The notes below the pieces were generated by a model. It had not been told where the DNA came from and ran no database searches. It saw only the letters and a list, made by a program, of their open reading frames with translations. Positions 25,938 to 34,702 of a DNA stretch of 64,000 nt are shown here, piece by piece. Both the position numbers and the translations under genes were made by a program. Position 1 is the first letter of the stretch; the number at the start of each line of letters is the position of its first letter. The stretch comes from Novosphingobium sp. PhB57 (GTDB taxonomy: Bacteria; Pseudomonadota; Alphaproteobacteria; Sphingomonadales; Sphingomonadaceae), in contig NZ_SMBO01000011.1 of assembly GCF_004342985.1 (NCBI RefSeq), forward strand, positions 1 through 64,000, written 5' to 3'.

Positions 25938-28217
25938 TCAAAACTCGAAGCCTGCCGTTACCCCGTAAGTGCGCGGTGCTGCATAAGTGCCGTTGTCGCC
26001 GCTGTTGGTGGCTCCGATTTGGCTCCAGTAGAACGTATCGGTCAGGTTCTTGCCCCAGAGGCGCACGAAGAGATTTTCGCTTGCGGGTCGCCATGTCAGC
26101 GAGGCATCCAGCGTCTCGTACGACTTCTGCTTTACGCGCTCATCCGGCGAACCGACGAAGCCGGAGTTGTGGTAGAAATTGCCGGCAAGGGTGAATTTGC
26201 CGATACCGGTCCGCAAGTCGTAGGCACCGCCCACTGAGGCGGTGAAAGTGGGCGTGTTTTGAAGGCGGTTGCCCGAGGCGTCCCCGATCAGCAGGCAATT
26301 GCCGCCCAACTGGGCGTATGGGCTGCCATTGGTGCCAAGGCAGGTCTGGCCCACCGGGATCGTGAAGCCGGTCGGCAGCGGATAAGGCGTGGTGATCACG
26401 GCCGTATCGAAGTCTGTATAGCGGGCATGAGTCCAGTTGAAGCCACCGAACAGGCGGAAATCGTTGGTCACTCGCCACGTAAGGTCGGCATCGATGCCGT
26501 AGATATGCGCGCCGTCGGCATTGTAGACGGTTTGTGCGCCCGAGATTACCTGCATCACCTGGATGTTCTTTTCGTCATAGAAATAGCCGGACACGTTGAA
26601 GCGCACGCGGCGGCCGAACAAGTCGGATTTCAGGCCCAACTCGTATGCGTCGACGATTTCCGGCTGGAGCAGGACGATAGGATCGGATTGGGTGATGAAA
26701 GTGCCCGATCGGAAGCCGCGGTTATAGCTGGCATAGGCAAGCAGTTCGGGCGAAAAGCGGTGGTCGAGCGAGAGACGCCAGGTGACTTTGCTGAACGTCT
26801 TGCCTTCGTTGACCGTGTCGCTGGTTGTCGTCAGTCCGGCCGGAGGCACATTGCCGTTGAGCGACACGTCGTAGGCCGAGAGGTTGCGCTTGTCGCTGGT
26901 GTAGCGGATGCCGGCGATAAGGTGCGTGCTCTCGCCGAAGCTGTAGGTTCCTTCCGCGAAGCCGGCATAGCTGTCCAGCTTGATCGAATTGTAATCGTCG
27001 ACATAGCCGTTGTTGCCGAAAGTGAAGAGGCCGGTGGTGCGCGATCCATCGTTACCGGCGTTACCATGCATGTAGAAGCCGCCCAGCACCCATTTGAACG
27101 GGCCGTCACCTTCGGAAACGAGGTTGATTTCTTGGGTGAACTGTTTGTCGTAGAGATGGTTGTCTACGACGATGCGCTTCACGGTCGTGCCGTCTGGATC
27201 GAAGTTGTAATTGAATTCGGAATGGCGGTAGGCGGTAATGCTCTTGAACGAAACGCCGCCAAGGTCCTGCTCGACAGTCAGGCTGGTGCCCCAGGCCCGT
27301 GTTGTCATGTTGGGATCGACGTCCGCCAGGATGTCGCGATGTGGATCGCCGCCGAGTGCCTCGATCTGCGCCGGCATATTCTGGCCAAGGGCATTGGTGG
27401 TGAAGTTGCGGAAGGCCGGCGCTGCGGCATTGCGACCGTTGAAGTCGCCGGAGAGCGTTACTTTGGTGAGTTCGCTGGGCTTCCAGAGCAGCTTGGCGCG
27501 CCCAGCCCACGACCTGCTGGTCTGGATGTCGTTGCCCGTGAATAGGTTTTTGCCGTAGCCGTCCTGCTGGTTGTCGTATTGACCCGAGAGACTGATCGCG
27601 ACGGTATCGGTCAGCCCACCCGAGACATAAGCAGCCGAATGGACCGTATCGTAGTTGCCGTAGCCAATCTCCGCCTTGCCGTTCCAGTCGAAATCGGGGC
27701 CGAGAGTCGACATCTGGATCAGGCCGCCGGTGGCGTTCCGCCCGAACAAGGTGCCCTGCGGGCCCTTGAGCACTGTCACCTGGTCGGTGTCGAAGAAGTT
27801 CTGGAGGATACCGAACGAAGCGCCGTAATAGACGCCGTCGACATAGACCGCGACCGGGTTCTCGATGCCCGGTCCCTGGCCGGTGGCGCCGATGCCGCGG
27901 ATGCGGGGAAGTCCGATGCCGCCCGTGCCCGTCGTGATATTGAGGGCTGGCACGGCCGCCTTGAGATCCAGAGTGCTGGTCACGCCGGCACTCTTCAGCT
28001 GCTCGCCGCCGAGTGCGGTAATGGCGATCGGCACGTCTTGTGCGGATTCGTCGCGCTTCTGGGCCGTGACGATGATCTCCTCCACGCCGCCCGCATCGGC
28101 GGACTGCTGCCCCGCCGACTGCGCTGCGACAGTGTGCGGCGCGCAGGCGGCGAAAGCGGCGCCCGATAGAAGCGCTTGGCGCAGCGAAACGAATAGCGAT
28201 CTCGAGATATGCTTCAC
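25938..28217 (-). CDS. TonB-dependent receptor, CirA/FyuA-like
   Basis: 759 residues with a signal peptide (AAFAACAPHTVAAQ), TonB-box segment EEIIVTAQKR, plug motifs (VPALNI, RIRGIG, VYVDGVYYG, LKGPQGTLFGRNATGG) and a barrel ending YGVTAGFEF. This plug style is typical of the large sphingomonad receptor family used for organic nutrients. It converges with the lactonase pair and is divergent from the TolB-like gene. The cargo cannot be named from sequence. The location suggests a substrate processed by the neighbouring exported enzymes. Confidence 0.93.
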   Translation of the reverse strand: MKHISRSLFVSLRQALLSGAAFAACAPHTVAAQSAGQQSADAGGVEEIIVTAQKRDESAQDVPIAITALGGEQLKSAGVTSTLDLKAAVPALNITTGTGGIGLPRIRGIGATGQGPGIENPVAVYVDGVYYGASFGILQNFFDTDQVTVLKGPQGTLFGRNATGGLIQMSTLGPDFDWNGKAEIGYGNYDTVHSAAYVSGGLTDTVAISLSGQYDNQQDGYGKNLFTGNDIQTSRSWAGRAKLLWKPSELTKVTLSGDFNGRNAAAPAFRNFTTNALGQNMPAQIEALGGDPHRDILADVDPNMTTRAWGTSLTVEQDLGGVSFKSITAYRHSEFNYNFDPDGTTVKRIVVDNHLYDKQFTQEINLVSEGDGPFKWVLGGFYMHGNAGNDGSRTTGLFTFGNNGYVDDYNSIKLDSYAGFAEGTYSFGESTHLIAGIRYTSDKRNLSAYDVSLNGNVPPAGLTTTSDTVNEGKTFSKVTWRLSLDHRFSPELLAYASYNRGFRSGTFITQSDPIVLLQPEIVDAYELGLKSDLFGRRVRFNVSGYFYDEKNIQVMQVISGAQTVYNADGAHIYGIDADLTWRVTNDFRLFGGFNWTHARYTDFDTAVITTPYPLPTGFTIPVGQTCLGTNGSPYAQLGGNCLLIGDASGNRLQNTPTFTASVGGAYDLRTGIGKFTLAGNFYHNSGFVGSPDERVKQKSYETLDASLTWRPASENLFVRLWGKNLTDTFYWSQIGATNSGDNGTYAAPRTYGVTAGFEF

Positions 28218-28544
28218 GGTTTTCCTCCCAGGTTCCGACCCTTATTGGATCGGACAATTTCCCCCCCGATCAATCGCCGCCCTGCCTCATGATGCCGAGA
28301 ACCGGCGTGCCGGTCTGACCGGCGCACAGGGCGCAATTGCGGTATGGCCTCGATGTAGTCCGGGAAGCGGAGCCTGCGGATATAGGCACTCGACCGGCGC
28401 CGATAATTTCGGCGACGGCGCTGATGCAATGAACCGAAGGGTCGCCTAACACGAGTGTCTGCACAGGAAACGGCTTTGCAAGGGGCCGTACCGGGAAAGC
28501 AACTTGTCCAAAAACGCGAACCGGGTTGGCGGGGAGAGAGTGAA
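28218..28544. other. Divergent intergenic region
   Basis: Contains the promoters of the receptor (leftward) and the TolB-like gene (rightward). I see no convincing -35/-10 pair or operator. GGGGAGAGAGTGAA just before 28545 is the ribosome site that decides the TolB-like start. Confidence 0.35.
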
Positions 28545-30416
28545 GTGAAGCGTAGAGATTTCCTGGCGGTCGTCCCCGCATCCGTCCTCATCAGTCAGAT
28601 CGGGATCGCCAAGCCGGTTCCGGCAAAAAAGGGCGTGATGATGATGAACCGCATCGCCCCTTCGGTTTCGGAGCTTTACGTCGCCGCCACAGACGGTAGC
28701 GGAGAACGCAAGGTGTTGGCCGAGAGCGCCTACGACTACAACGTCGCGCTGTCGCGCAACGGCGCCCGCATGGTGTTCACCTCGGAGCGACTGGGCGATG
28801 GCAACTCCAGCCTGTTCACGGCGAGCGGGGACGGCACCGGCGTCAGGGCGATTGCCGGAGGACCGAGCGTGGACGATGCCGCCGCCCTGTCGCCGGATGG
28901 CAAGTGGCTGGCCTTTGTTTCGACACGCAACGGCTACAGGGCGAATATCTGGCTGATGAACATCGATACCGGCAAGCTGAAGCAGCTGACCGGTATCGGC
29001 GAAGTGAAGGGTGCGGCCGATAGTCCCGACACCTACTTCCGACCCGCCTGGTCACCCGATGGCAAGTGGATCGCCTTCTCGTCGGATCAGAACACCAGTT
29101 GGCGCGGGCATGATGAGGGGCACGGTTGGGAACATACCCAGGAACTGGCCATTTATCGGATCCGTCCGGACGGGACCGGCTTTGCGAAAGTTTCCGCGCG
29201 CAAGGAGTGGTGCCAGGGATCGCCCACCTGGTCGCCCGACGGCAAGCGCATCGCCTTCTACGAACTCTCCACCGAGGCGACTTGGGGCGCGCGCCGTCCC
29301 GAATGGATCGGCCGCGTGACCTCGCAGATCGTCTCGGTCGACGTCGAGACGGGCGACAGAATCGAGCACACCGATTCACCGGGGCTGAAGGTCTCGCCGC
29401 ACTGGATCGACGCCGACGAGATCGGCTATGTCGTGAAGGGCGGCCCGGACGAGGGCATCGCCTATACTTCCGGTCGGCTCGGCTTCAAGAGACAGGGCCT
29501 GCGGGCGCCGTTCTGGACGGCGGACGGCAAATCGGTGATCTACGAGGTGCAGGCGTTCCGCCCGGTGCGCAAGCTCGACAAGCCTCTGTTCAGTTGGGAC
29601 CCGGCCTACGACTACCGTTTCATGGACGTTTTCCCGATCCTCTCGCGTCAGGGCATCATGGCCTTCACCGAGAAGCAGACTGGCTCTTCCTCCATCGTCA
29701 CTTGCCGCCCGAACGGAACCGAACGGCGCGTGGTGTTCGACAATACAAAATCCGGGCTCGATCCGGAGATGGTCAGGAAGGGGCTGGCCGGGGCGTTCCA
29801 GCCCTGCTGGTCGCCCGATGGCGAATGGCTCGCGTTCGGCGTCGGCACCTGGTTCGGCGAGCGGTCTCACTCGAAGGCCGTGGTGGTGCGGGTGCGCAAG
29901 GACGGCACGGGACTGGAAACTCTGACCGACGGCAGCGTTCATTCGGGCTTCCCCAGCTTCTCGGCAGATGGCAAGGAACTCGTCTTCCGGGTTTGGGGCC
30001 AGGACGGAGAGCGTGGCCTCCGTATCCTGAACCTGGAAACGCAGCAGGTCCGGGTCCTCACGCGCGAGCTGGACAACCTGCCGGGCTGGTCGCCCGACGG
30101 CGAACGCATTGTTTTCACACGCAAGGTCGACGGCACGACGTTCCAGGTCGCCACTATCCGGCCGGATGGCAGCGACTACAAGGAACTAACCACTGGCAAG
30201 CAGAGCGATGGTCACGCCGTCTGGGCGCCGGATGGCCGCGTCATGTGGTCGGGGTCCGAGCACGGGTTCCGCGACGAGGCGGCACTCTACGACAACACCT
30301 TCCAGCAATATGGTCAGATCTACGTGATGGATGCCGATGGCCGCAACAAGCGCCTGCTGACCGACAGCAAATGGGAGGATTCGATGCCGCTCTATATCGA
30401 CAAATCCTTGCTCTGA
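28545..30416 (+). CDS. Tat-exported TolB-like beta-propeller protein
   Basis: 623 residues. The GTG at 28545 opens with KRRDFLAV, a twin-arginine signal, and has a strong ribosome site; the open frame to 28455 adds residues without a signal. The mature protein is built of PD40/WD40-like repeats with the motif WSPDGKWIAF recurring at least six times, as in TolB and the propeller domain of prolyl oligopeptidases. No peptidase domain follows. It is probably a periplasmic binding or scaffolding protein. The adjacent receptor suggests a role in substrate handling, but no enzymatic residues can be pointed out. Confidence 0.8.
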   Translation: MKRRDFLAVVPASVLISQIGIAKPVPAKKGVMMMNRIAPSVSELYVAATDGSGERKVLAESAYDYNVALSRNGARMVFTSERLGDGNSSLFTASGDGTGVRAIAGGPSVDDAAALSPDGKWLAFVSTRNGYRANIWLMNIDTGKLKQLTGIGEVKGAADSPDTYFRPAWSPDGKWIAFSSDQNTSWRGHDEGHGWEHTQELAIYRIRPDGTGFAKVSARKEWCQGSPTWSPDGKRIAFYELSTEATWGARRPEWIGRVTSQIVSVDVETGDRIEHTDSPGLKVSPHWIDADEIGYVVKGGPDEGIAYTSGRLGFKRQGLRAPFWTADGKSVIYEVQAFRPVRKLDKPLFSWDPAYDYRFMDVFPILSRQGIMAFTEKQTGSSSIVTCRPNGTERRVVFDNTKSGLDPEMVRKGLAGAFQPCWSPDGEWLAFGVGTWFGERSHSKAVVVRVRKDGTGLETLTDGSVHSGFPSFSADGKELVFRVWGQDGERGLRILNLETQQVRVLTRELDNLPGWSPDGERIVFTRKVDGTTFQVATIRPDGSDYKELTTGKQSDGHAVWAPDGRVMWSGSEHGFRDEAALYDNTFQQYGQIYVMDADGRNKRLLTDSKWEDSMPLYIDKSLL

Positions 30417-30445
30417 CCCGCTCTCTCCCCTGACGGGACAACCTT

Positions 30446-30481
30446 CGGGGAAGATGCCGCCTCGGCATCCTCCCCGTTTTT
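30446..30481. terminator. Rho-independent terminator
   Basis: A long GC-rich hairpin from CGGGG (30446) to CCCCG (30476), with GATGCCG/CGGCATC as inner arms, followed by TTTTT. It separates the TolB-like gene from the converging LysR gene. Confidence 0.8.
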
Positions 30482-30500
30482 CGTCAAGCAAGGGTCTGGT

Positions 30501-31745
30501 TCAGCCAGCTTGTCGAAGCAGCGGCGGCGGCGCGCAGACGTGCGTGCGGATCACCTCGATGAAGGCGGATTGCACCGGTGTCGGCATCCACTCCGCGCGC
30601 GTCGTGATGCCGATGGCGGGGACCGGCTCAATCGGTCCGCAGTGCAGAGTTCGCAGGCCTTCCTCGAAGCTGATCTCGTAGGAGGTCATCAGCGTCAGGC
30701 GATCACTCCCTTTGAGCAGGTGGCGGATGACGGGCAGGGCGCAAGTGGCAACGTGGGTCTGCGGTCCTTTGGTACCCTCGAAAATCCGGTCGAAGCAGGC
30801 ACGGCGGCTGGAGCCTGCCGTGCCGGTGATCCAGTCGTAGGCCATGAGCTCCTCCACCGTGACCTTGCCCGCGCGGGTGAGCGGATGGCCTTGCCTGGCG
30901 ACGACGGCATAAGGCGTTTCGATCAGCGGCTCGCAAACAAGTTCGGGCGGGGTTTCCGCCGGCAGCAGGCCGACAACGAAGTCCACTTCGCCGCCGCGCA
31001 GGCACTTGGTCATCTCCACCGCGCTTTCGTTCATGATGCGGATGTCGGCGCTGGGGTGGCGTTCGAGGAAGCGATCGAGCACCGAGGCCAACAGCACGCT
31101 GCCACCAAAGGGCATGGCGCCGATCACCACCGGCGTCGCGGTGCCGTCCAGCGCGGAGTCGATCTCCCGCACGCCCCATTCGATCTCTTGCAGCGCCAGC
31201 TTGACCATCAGGCCCAGCTTCATGCCTTGCGGGCTGACGAGCATGCCTGCTGCCGTGCGGTAGAACAGAGAGACCCGCAAGTTGCCCTGCAAGTCCCGCG
31301 CGGCGCGCTGGAGCGATGCGGCGGAAATGTCGAAGCACTCGCTCGCCTGCTCGAAAGAGCCGTGCTCCATCACGCCCACCAAAGTGCGCAGTTGCGAGCG
31401 GGTGAGGCGGTTGACGATGGCGCGGGCGCCGTCGGCATTCACGGCGGCGCCGATCTCGATCACGGCGCGCTCGGTCTGTTCGAAGAAACGCTTCACGCGG
31501 GCATGAAACACCATGCCGAATTCGTTGAGGTAGCTGCCGCTGGCGCGCCGGTCGACCAGCGTGGCGCCAAGCTGCGCTTCCATCTTGGCAAGGGCTTGGG
31601 TGACGGCAGGCTGCGACAGGCTGCATGCTTCCGATGCGCGGCGCACGGACTTGAGATCGCCGATGGCCTCGAACAGGCGAAGCTGGCGAAAGCTCAGGCT
31701 CTGGGCGCGTTCGTGGCCCGAGGTCTTGTGACTCGTTTGCGTCAT
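30501..31745 (-). CDS. LysR-type regulator with two DNA-binding domains
   Basis: 414 residues. A classic LysR winged helix is at about 17-75 (QLRLFEAIGD, SLSQPAVTQALAKMEAQLG). A second, similar unit is at about 113-172 (QLRTLVGVMEHGSFEQAS, ISAASLQRAARDLQ, SPQG). The LysR effector-binding domain fills about 203-400. Most LysR proteins have one DNA-binding domain, so this doubled form is notable. The ATG at 31745 is preferred; the open frame to 31949 adds residues without family character. It is divergent from the aromatic operon and probably controls it. A T-N11-A palindrome lies about 50 bp upstream. Confidence 0.88.
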   Translation of the reverse strand: MTQTSHKTSGHERAQSLSFRQLRLFEAIGDLKSVRRASEACSLSQPAVTQALAKMEAQLGATLVDRRASGSYLNEFGMVFHARVKRFFEQTERAVIEIGAAVNADGARAIVNRLTRSQLRTLVGVMEHGSFEQASECFDISAASLQRAARDLQGNLRVSLFYRTAAGMLVSPQGMKLGLMVKLALQEIEWGVREIDSALDGTATPVVIGAMPFGGSVLLASVLDRFLERHPSADIRIMNESAVEMTKCLRGGEVDFVVGLLPAETPPELVCEPLIETPYAVVARQGHPLTRAGKVTVEELMAYDWITGTAGSSRRACFDRIFEGTKGPQTHVATCALPVIRHLLKGSDRLTLMTSYEISFEEGLRTLHCGPIEPVPAIGITTRAEWMPTPVQSAFIEVIRTHVCAPPPLLRQAG

Positions 31746-32197
31746 GTTTTGATCCTCTCTCCACTGCGGACCTAGCGCGAAATTTATCAGGGCTGCAATG
31801 AGTGCAGCTATCACCCCGGCCTTCGCGGTTGCGACAGAAGAGGAGGGGTGGCTCACGTCCGAACGCCGGATATACTGACGAGAAATGTTGCAAAACAGCC
31901 TCTTGCGTTGCGGATCATTTGGATGATGGCGGAGTCCGCACCGCATCATCCTGCGACAGTCCTGTCAGCGAACCTATTACGCCCGGCGCTGGATTTATAT
32001 GCCGGGCGGCGCAAATTCTATCACAAGGCCCCGGTGCCAAGAGGTTAGCCTCTATAAATTGTGTGCTCGCGCCGACCGGTTCGGGATGGGGCCGCGTTGA
32101 CTTGGAACCGGGCTGGGCGCTTTTCGGGGGGCAACCGGTATCGGACGTTGCAGCAAACGCCGATAGCCGTCTTTACTCATTCCCGAGGAGAGCGACC
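31746..32197. other. Divergent regulatory region of the aromatic operon
   Basis: About 450 bases between the LysR gene and the first catabolic gene. It holds the T-N11-A palindrome near the regulator. No intact gene is present. An open frame continuous with the catabolic gene crosses part of it but lacks a ribosome site and protein-like composition. Confidence 0.5.
31792..31808. promoter_or_regulatory. Candidate LysR-binding site
   Basis: GCTGCA and TGCAGC enclose five bases, forming a T-N11-A box with dyad symmetry, the usual LysR recognition architecture. It lies 47 bases upstream of the LysR start, the expected autoregulatory position in a divergent promoter. Confidence 0.45.
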
Positions 32198-33187
32198 TTG
32201 AGCCAGAAAGTCCGCCTGAAGTTGGCGATTGCCGACCATCCGCACACTGCCGCGATCCGCGACGGCAGCATTGAGATCGAGGGCGTGGACGCCGAATTCG
32301 TGACGGTGAAGCCGCAGATCGGCGCCTTCCGCCGCATGGTCCGCGATGTCGAATTCGACGTCTGCGAACTGGCACCCACCACCTACATCATTGCCCGCTC
32401 CTATGGCGCGCCCTTCGTCGGCCTGCCGATCTTCGTGGTGCGCCGCTTCCACCACGGCGGCATGCTCGTGAAGCCGGATTCGGGCATCCGCCACCCGAAG
32501 GATCTGGAAGGCAAGAAAGTCGGCGTGCGCGCCTATTCCGTGACCACCGGCGTGTGGATCCGCCAGGTCTTCATCGACGAATACGGCATGGATAACGACA
32601 AGGTCACCTGGATCGTCGATGACGAGGAGCACGTGACCCAGCTCCAGCTCCCCGCCAACGTGCAGCACACCCCCGAAGGCGTGTCGCTGGCGGACATGAT
32701 GGCCAGCGACCAGATCCAGGCCGGCGTCGAGGCTGCCGCCGGCATCGGCCGCACCGGTGCGCCGACCGGCGGCTGGCAGGAAGTCGACACCAGCATGTAT
32801 GTCGACCTGATCCCGGATGCGGCCGAGGCCGAGGCGGAATACTATGCCCGCACCGGCGTCTATCCGATGCACGGTACCATCGTCGTCAAGGACGAGATCC
32901 TTGCGGAGCACCCGTGGATCGCGCGTTCGCTGAACGACGCCTTCACCCGCGCCAAGGACGAATGGCTGGCCAAGCTTAACTCGGGCGAGGCGACCGGCAA
33001 GGGTGCGGACAAGTACCGCGCGCTTCAGGAGATCGTCGGCGCCGATCCGCTGCCCTATGGCATCGAGGAAAACCGCGCGACGATCGAAGCGCTGGAGCAG
33101 ACCGCCTTCAAGCAGGGCCTGACGCCGCGCCGGATGACGATGGAAGAACTGTTCGTCGATCCGGCCAAGGCGCCGGTGCGCGTTTGA
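32198..33187 (+). CDS. 4,5-Dihydroxyphthalate decarboxylase-like protein (first copy)
   Basis: 329 residues, the length of Pht5-type 4,5-dihydroxyphthalate decarboxylase, which uses a periplasmic-binding-protein fold. Recognisable parts are LAIADHPHTAAIRDGSIEIEG in the N-terminus, FDVCELAPTTYI, GVRAYSVTTGVWIRQ and YPMHGTIVVKDE. The family also contains solute-binding proteins, but no signal peptide is present here, which favours the enzyme. The start is TTG at 32198 with GAGGAGAG nine bases before it. The open frame to 31802 is not supported. It is first in the aromatic operon and has a shorter paralogue at the operon end. Confidence 0.75.
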   Translation: MSQKVRLKLAIADHPHTAAIRDGSIEIEGVDAEFVTVKPQIGAFRRMVRDVEFDVCELAPTTYIIARSYGAPFVGLPIFVVRRFHHGGMLVKPDSGIRHPKDLEGKKVGVRAYSVTTGVWIRQVFIDEYGMDNDKVTWIVDDEEHVTQLQLPANVQHTPEGVSLADMMASDQIQAGVEAAAGIGRTGAPTGGWQEVDTSMYVDLIPDAAEAEAEYYARTGVYPMHGTIVVKDEILAEHPWIARSLNDAFTRAKDEWLAKLNSGEATGKGADKYRALQEIVGADPLPYGIEENRATIEALEQTAFKQGLTPRRMTMEELFVDPAKAPVRV

Positions 33188-33205
33188 GTCCGACGCTGAG
33201 ATAGC

Positions 33206-33310
33206 ACCCTCGTCGTCCCCGCGCAGGCGGGGACCCCGCTTGTTCTTCCGGCGTTGCGCCGGGATACAAACAGGAAGCGGGACCCCGGCTTCGCGCGGGC
33301 GACGGGGTGA
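33206..33310. repeat. REP/BIME-like palindromic intergenic repeat, copy 1
   Basis: A dyad element with ends CACCCTCGTCG and CGACGGGGTG and inner CCCCGCGCAGGCGGGG. It shares the core CCCGCTTGTTCTTC with the element at 34445-34540. Such elements are dispersed between genes in many alphaproteobacteria and may stabilise or end transcripts. Confidence 0.7.
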
Positions 33311-33380
33311 GGTTGGCGAGCGAACTTGCTTAATTTCGACTGACCCTGTCCGTCAGCCATAAAATTCCACGGAGAATCCC

Positions 33381-34406
33381 ATGATTATCGACTGTCACGG
33401 TCACTTCACGACGGTCCCCAAGCATTTCCGCGAATGGCGCAGCGCGCAAGTCGCGGCGGCGGACGATGTGGCGAACGCGCCGCTCGTCGCCGATGCGCAT
33501 GTCAGCGACGACCAGATCCGCGAAGGGATCGAGGGCGGCCAGCTCAAGCTCCAGCAGGAGCGCGGCAGCGACCTCACCTTGTTCTCGCCGATCGCCGGCC
33601 TAATGAGCCATCACCTCGGCAACGAGCGCACCAGCCTTGAGTGGGCGAGCGTCTCCAACGACCTCGTCTACCGCGTTACCGAGATGTATCCGGATAACTT
33701 CGTGCCGGTGGCCATGCTGCCGCAGAGCCCCGGGGCGCCGCCGAAGAACTCGATTCCCGAGCTTCGCCGCGTGGTGGAGGAACTGGGCTTCGTGGGCGTG
33801 AACGTGAACCCGGATACCACTGGCGGCTATTGGACCGGCAAGCCTTTCACCGACAAGGAATGGTATCCGCTGTTCGAGGCTATGTGCGATCTGGACGTGC
33901 CAGGCATGGTCCACGTGGCCGCGTCGTGTAATCCGAACTTCCACGGCACCGGCGCGCATTACCTGAACGCCGATACCTCGGTGTTCATGCAGATCCTGCA
34001 GAGCGATCTGTTCAAGGACTTTCCGACGCTGCGCCTGGTCATCCCGCATGGCGGCGGCGCGGTTCCCTACCACTGGGGCCGGTATCGCGGCATGTCGCTG
34101 GAGATGATGGACCGCCCGCTGGAAGGGTTGCTGGACAACATCTACTTCGACACTTGCGTCTATCACCATCCCGGCGTGGAGCTGCTGACCAAGGTGGTGC
34201 CGACGTCGAACGTGCTGTTCGGCTCGGAAATGATCGGCGCGGTGCGTGGCACCGATCCGAACACCGGGCATTACTTCGACGACACCAAGCGCTACGTCGA
34301 TGCTTGTGACGCGCTGTCGGATAATGACCGTTTCGCGATCTACGAAGGCAATGCCCGCAAGGTCTATCCGCGCCTCGACGCGCGGCTGAAGGCCAAGGGG
34401 CTTTAA
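33381..34406 (+). CDS. LigJ-like 4-oxalomesaconate hydratase
   Basis: 341 residues, matching LigJ of sphingomonads in length and in conserved segments: MIIDCHGHFTT with metal ligands H6 and H8, QERGSDLTLFSP, NPDTTGGYWT, GAHYLNADTS, VIPHGGGAVPYHWGR, FDTCVYHHPG, SEMIGAVRGTDP and EGNARKVYPRLDA. LigJ hydrates 4-oxalomesaconate to 4-carboxy-4-hydroxy-2-oxoadipate in the protocatechuate and gallate 4,5-cleavage routes. The start ATG has GGAG six bases upstream. Repeats flank the gene on both sides. The reaction may act on a related analogue, since no ligAC/ligK set accompanies it. Confidence 0.85.
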   Translation: MIIDCHGHFTTVPKHFREWRSAQVAAADDVANAPLVADAHVSDDQIREGIEGGQLKLQQERGSDLTLFSPIAGLMSHHLGNERTSLEWASVSNDLVYRVTEMYPDNFVPVAMLPQSPGAPPKNSIPELRRVVEELGFVGVNVNPDTTGGYWTGKPFTDKEWYPLFEAMCDLDVPGMVHVAASCNPNFHGTGAHYLNADTSVFMQILQSDLFKDFPTLRLVIPHGGGAVPYHWGRYRGMSLEMMDRPLEGLLDNIYFDTCVYHHPGVELLTKVVPTSNVLFGSEMIGAVRGTDPNTGHYFDDTKRYVDACDALSDNDRFAIYEGNARKVYPRLDARLKAKGL

Positions 34407-34444
34407 GGGCTCCGACCCGACCGCTGCCCTTGCTACCATAAATT

Positions 34445-34540
34445 CCGTCATCCCCGCGCACGTGGGGATCCCGCTTGTTCTTCGGGCCTCGCGCTGTGGG
34501 CAGACGAAAGCGGGGCCCCCGCCTGCGCGGGAGGCGACGG
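34445..34540. repeat. REP/BIME-like palindromic intergenic repeat, copy 2
   Basis: Starts CCGTCATCCCCGCGC and ends GCGGGAGGCGACGG, with the same CCCGCTTGTTCTTC core as the copy at 33206-33310. The two copies bracket the LigJ-like gene. Confidence 0.7.
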
Positions 34541-34702
34541 AGTGGTTTAGGATAGGTCGGTCTTGCACTCTACGACAGCGGCGGAAGTTATGCCTCGCGG
34601 CTGACAATCAACTCCCGCCGCCGCCGCCCACCCCGCAAATTGACAGCAACCAGAACAGAGGCCCGGCAGCGAAGGACCGCTTCCGGCAGCGGAGACAGAT
34701 GC

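Noticed and set aside
29126..30433. Plus-strand open frame of 435 codons inside the TolB-like gene
   Set aside because: Shifted frame of the propeller gene; the correct frame shows repeated WSPDGK motifs.
30703..31893. Second minus-strand frame of 396 codons over the LysR gene
   Set aside because: Out-of-frame reading of the LysR gene; no motifs.
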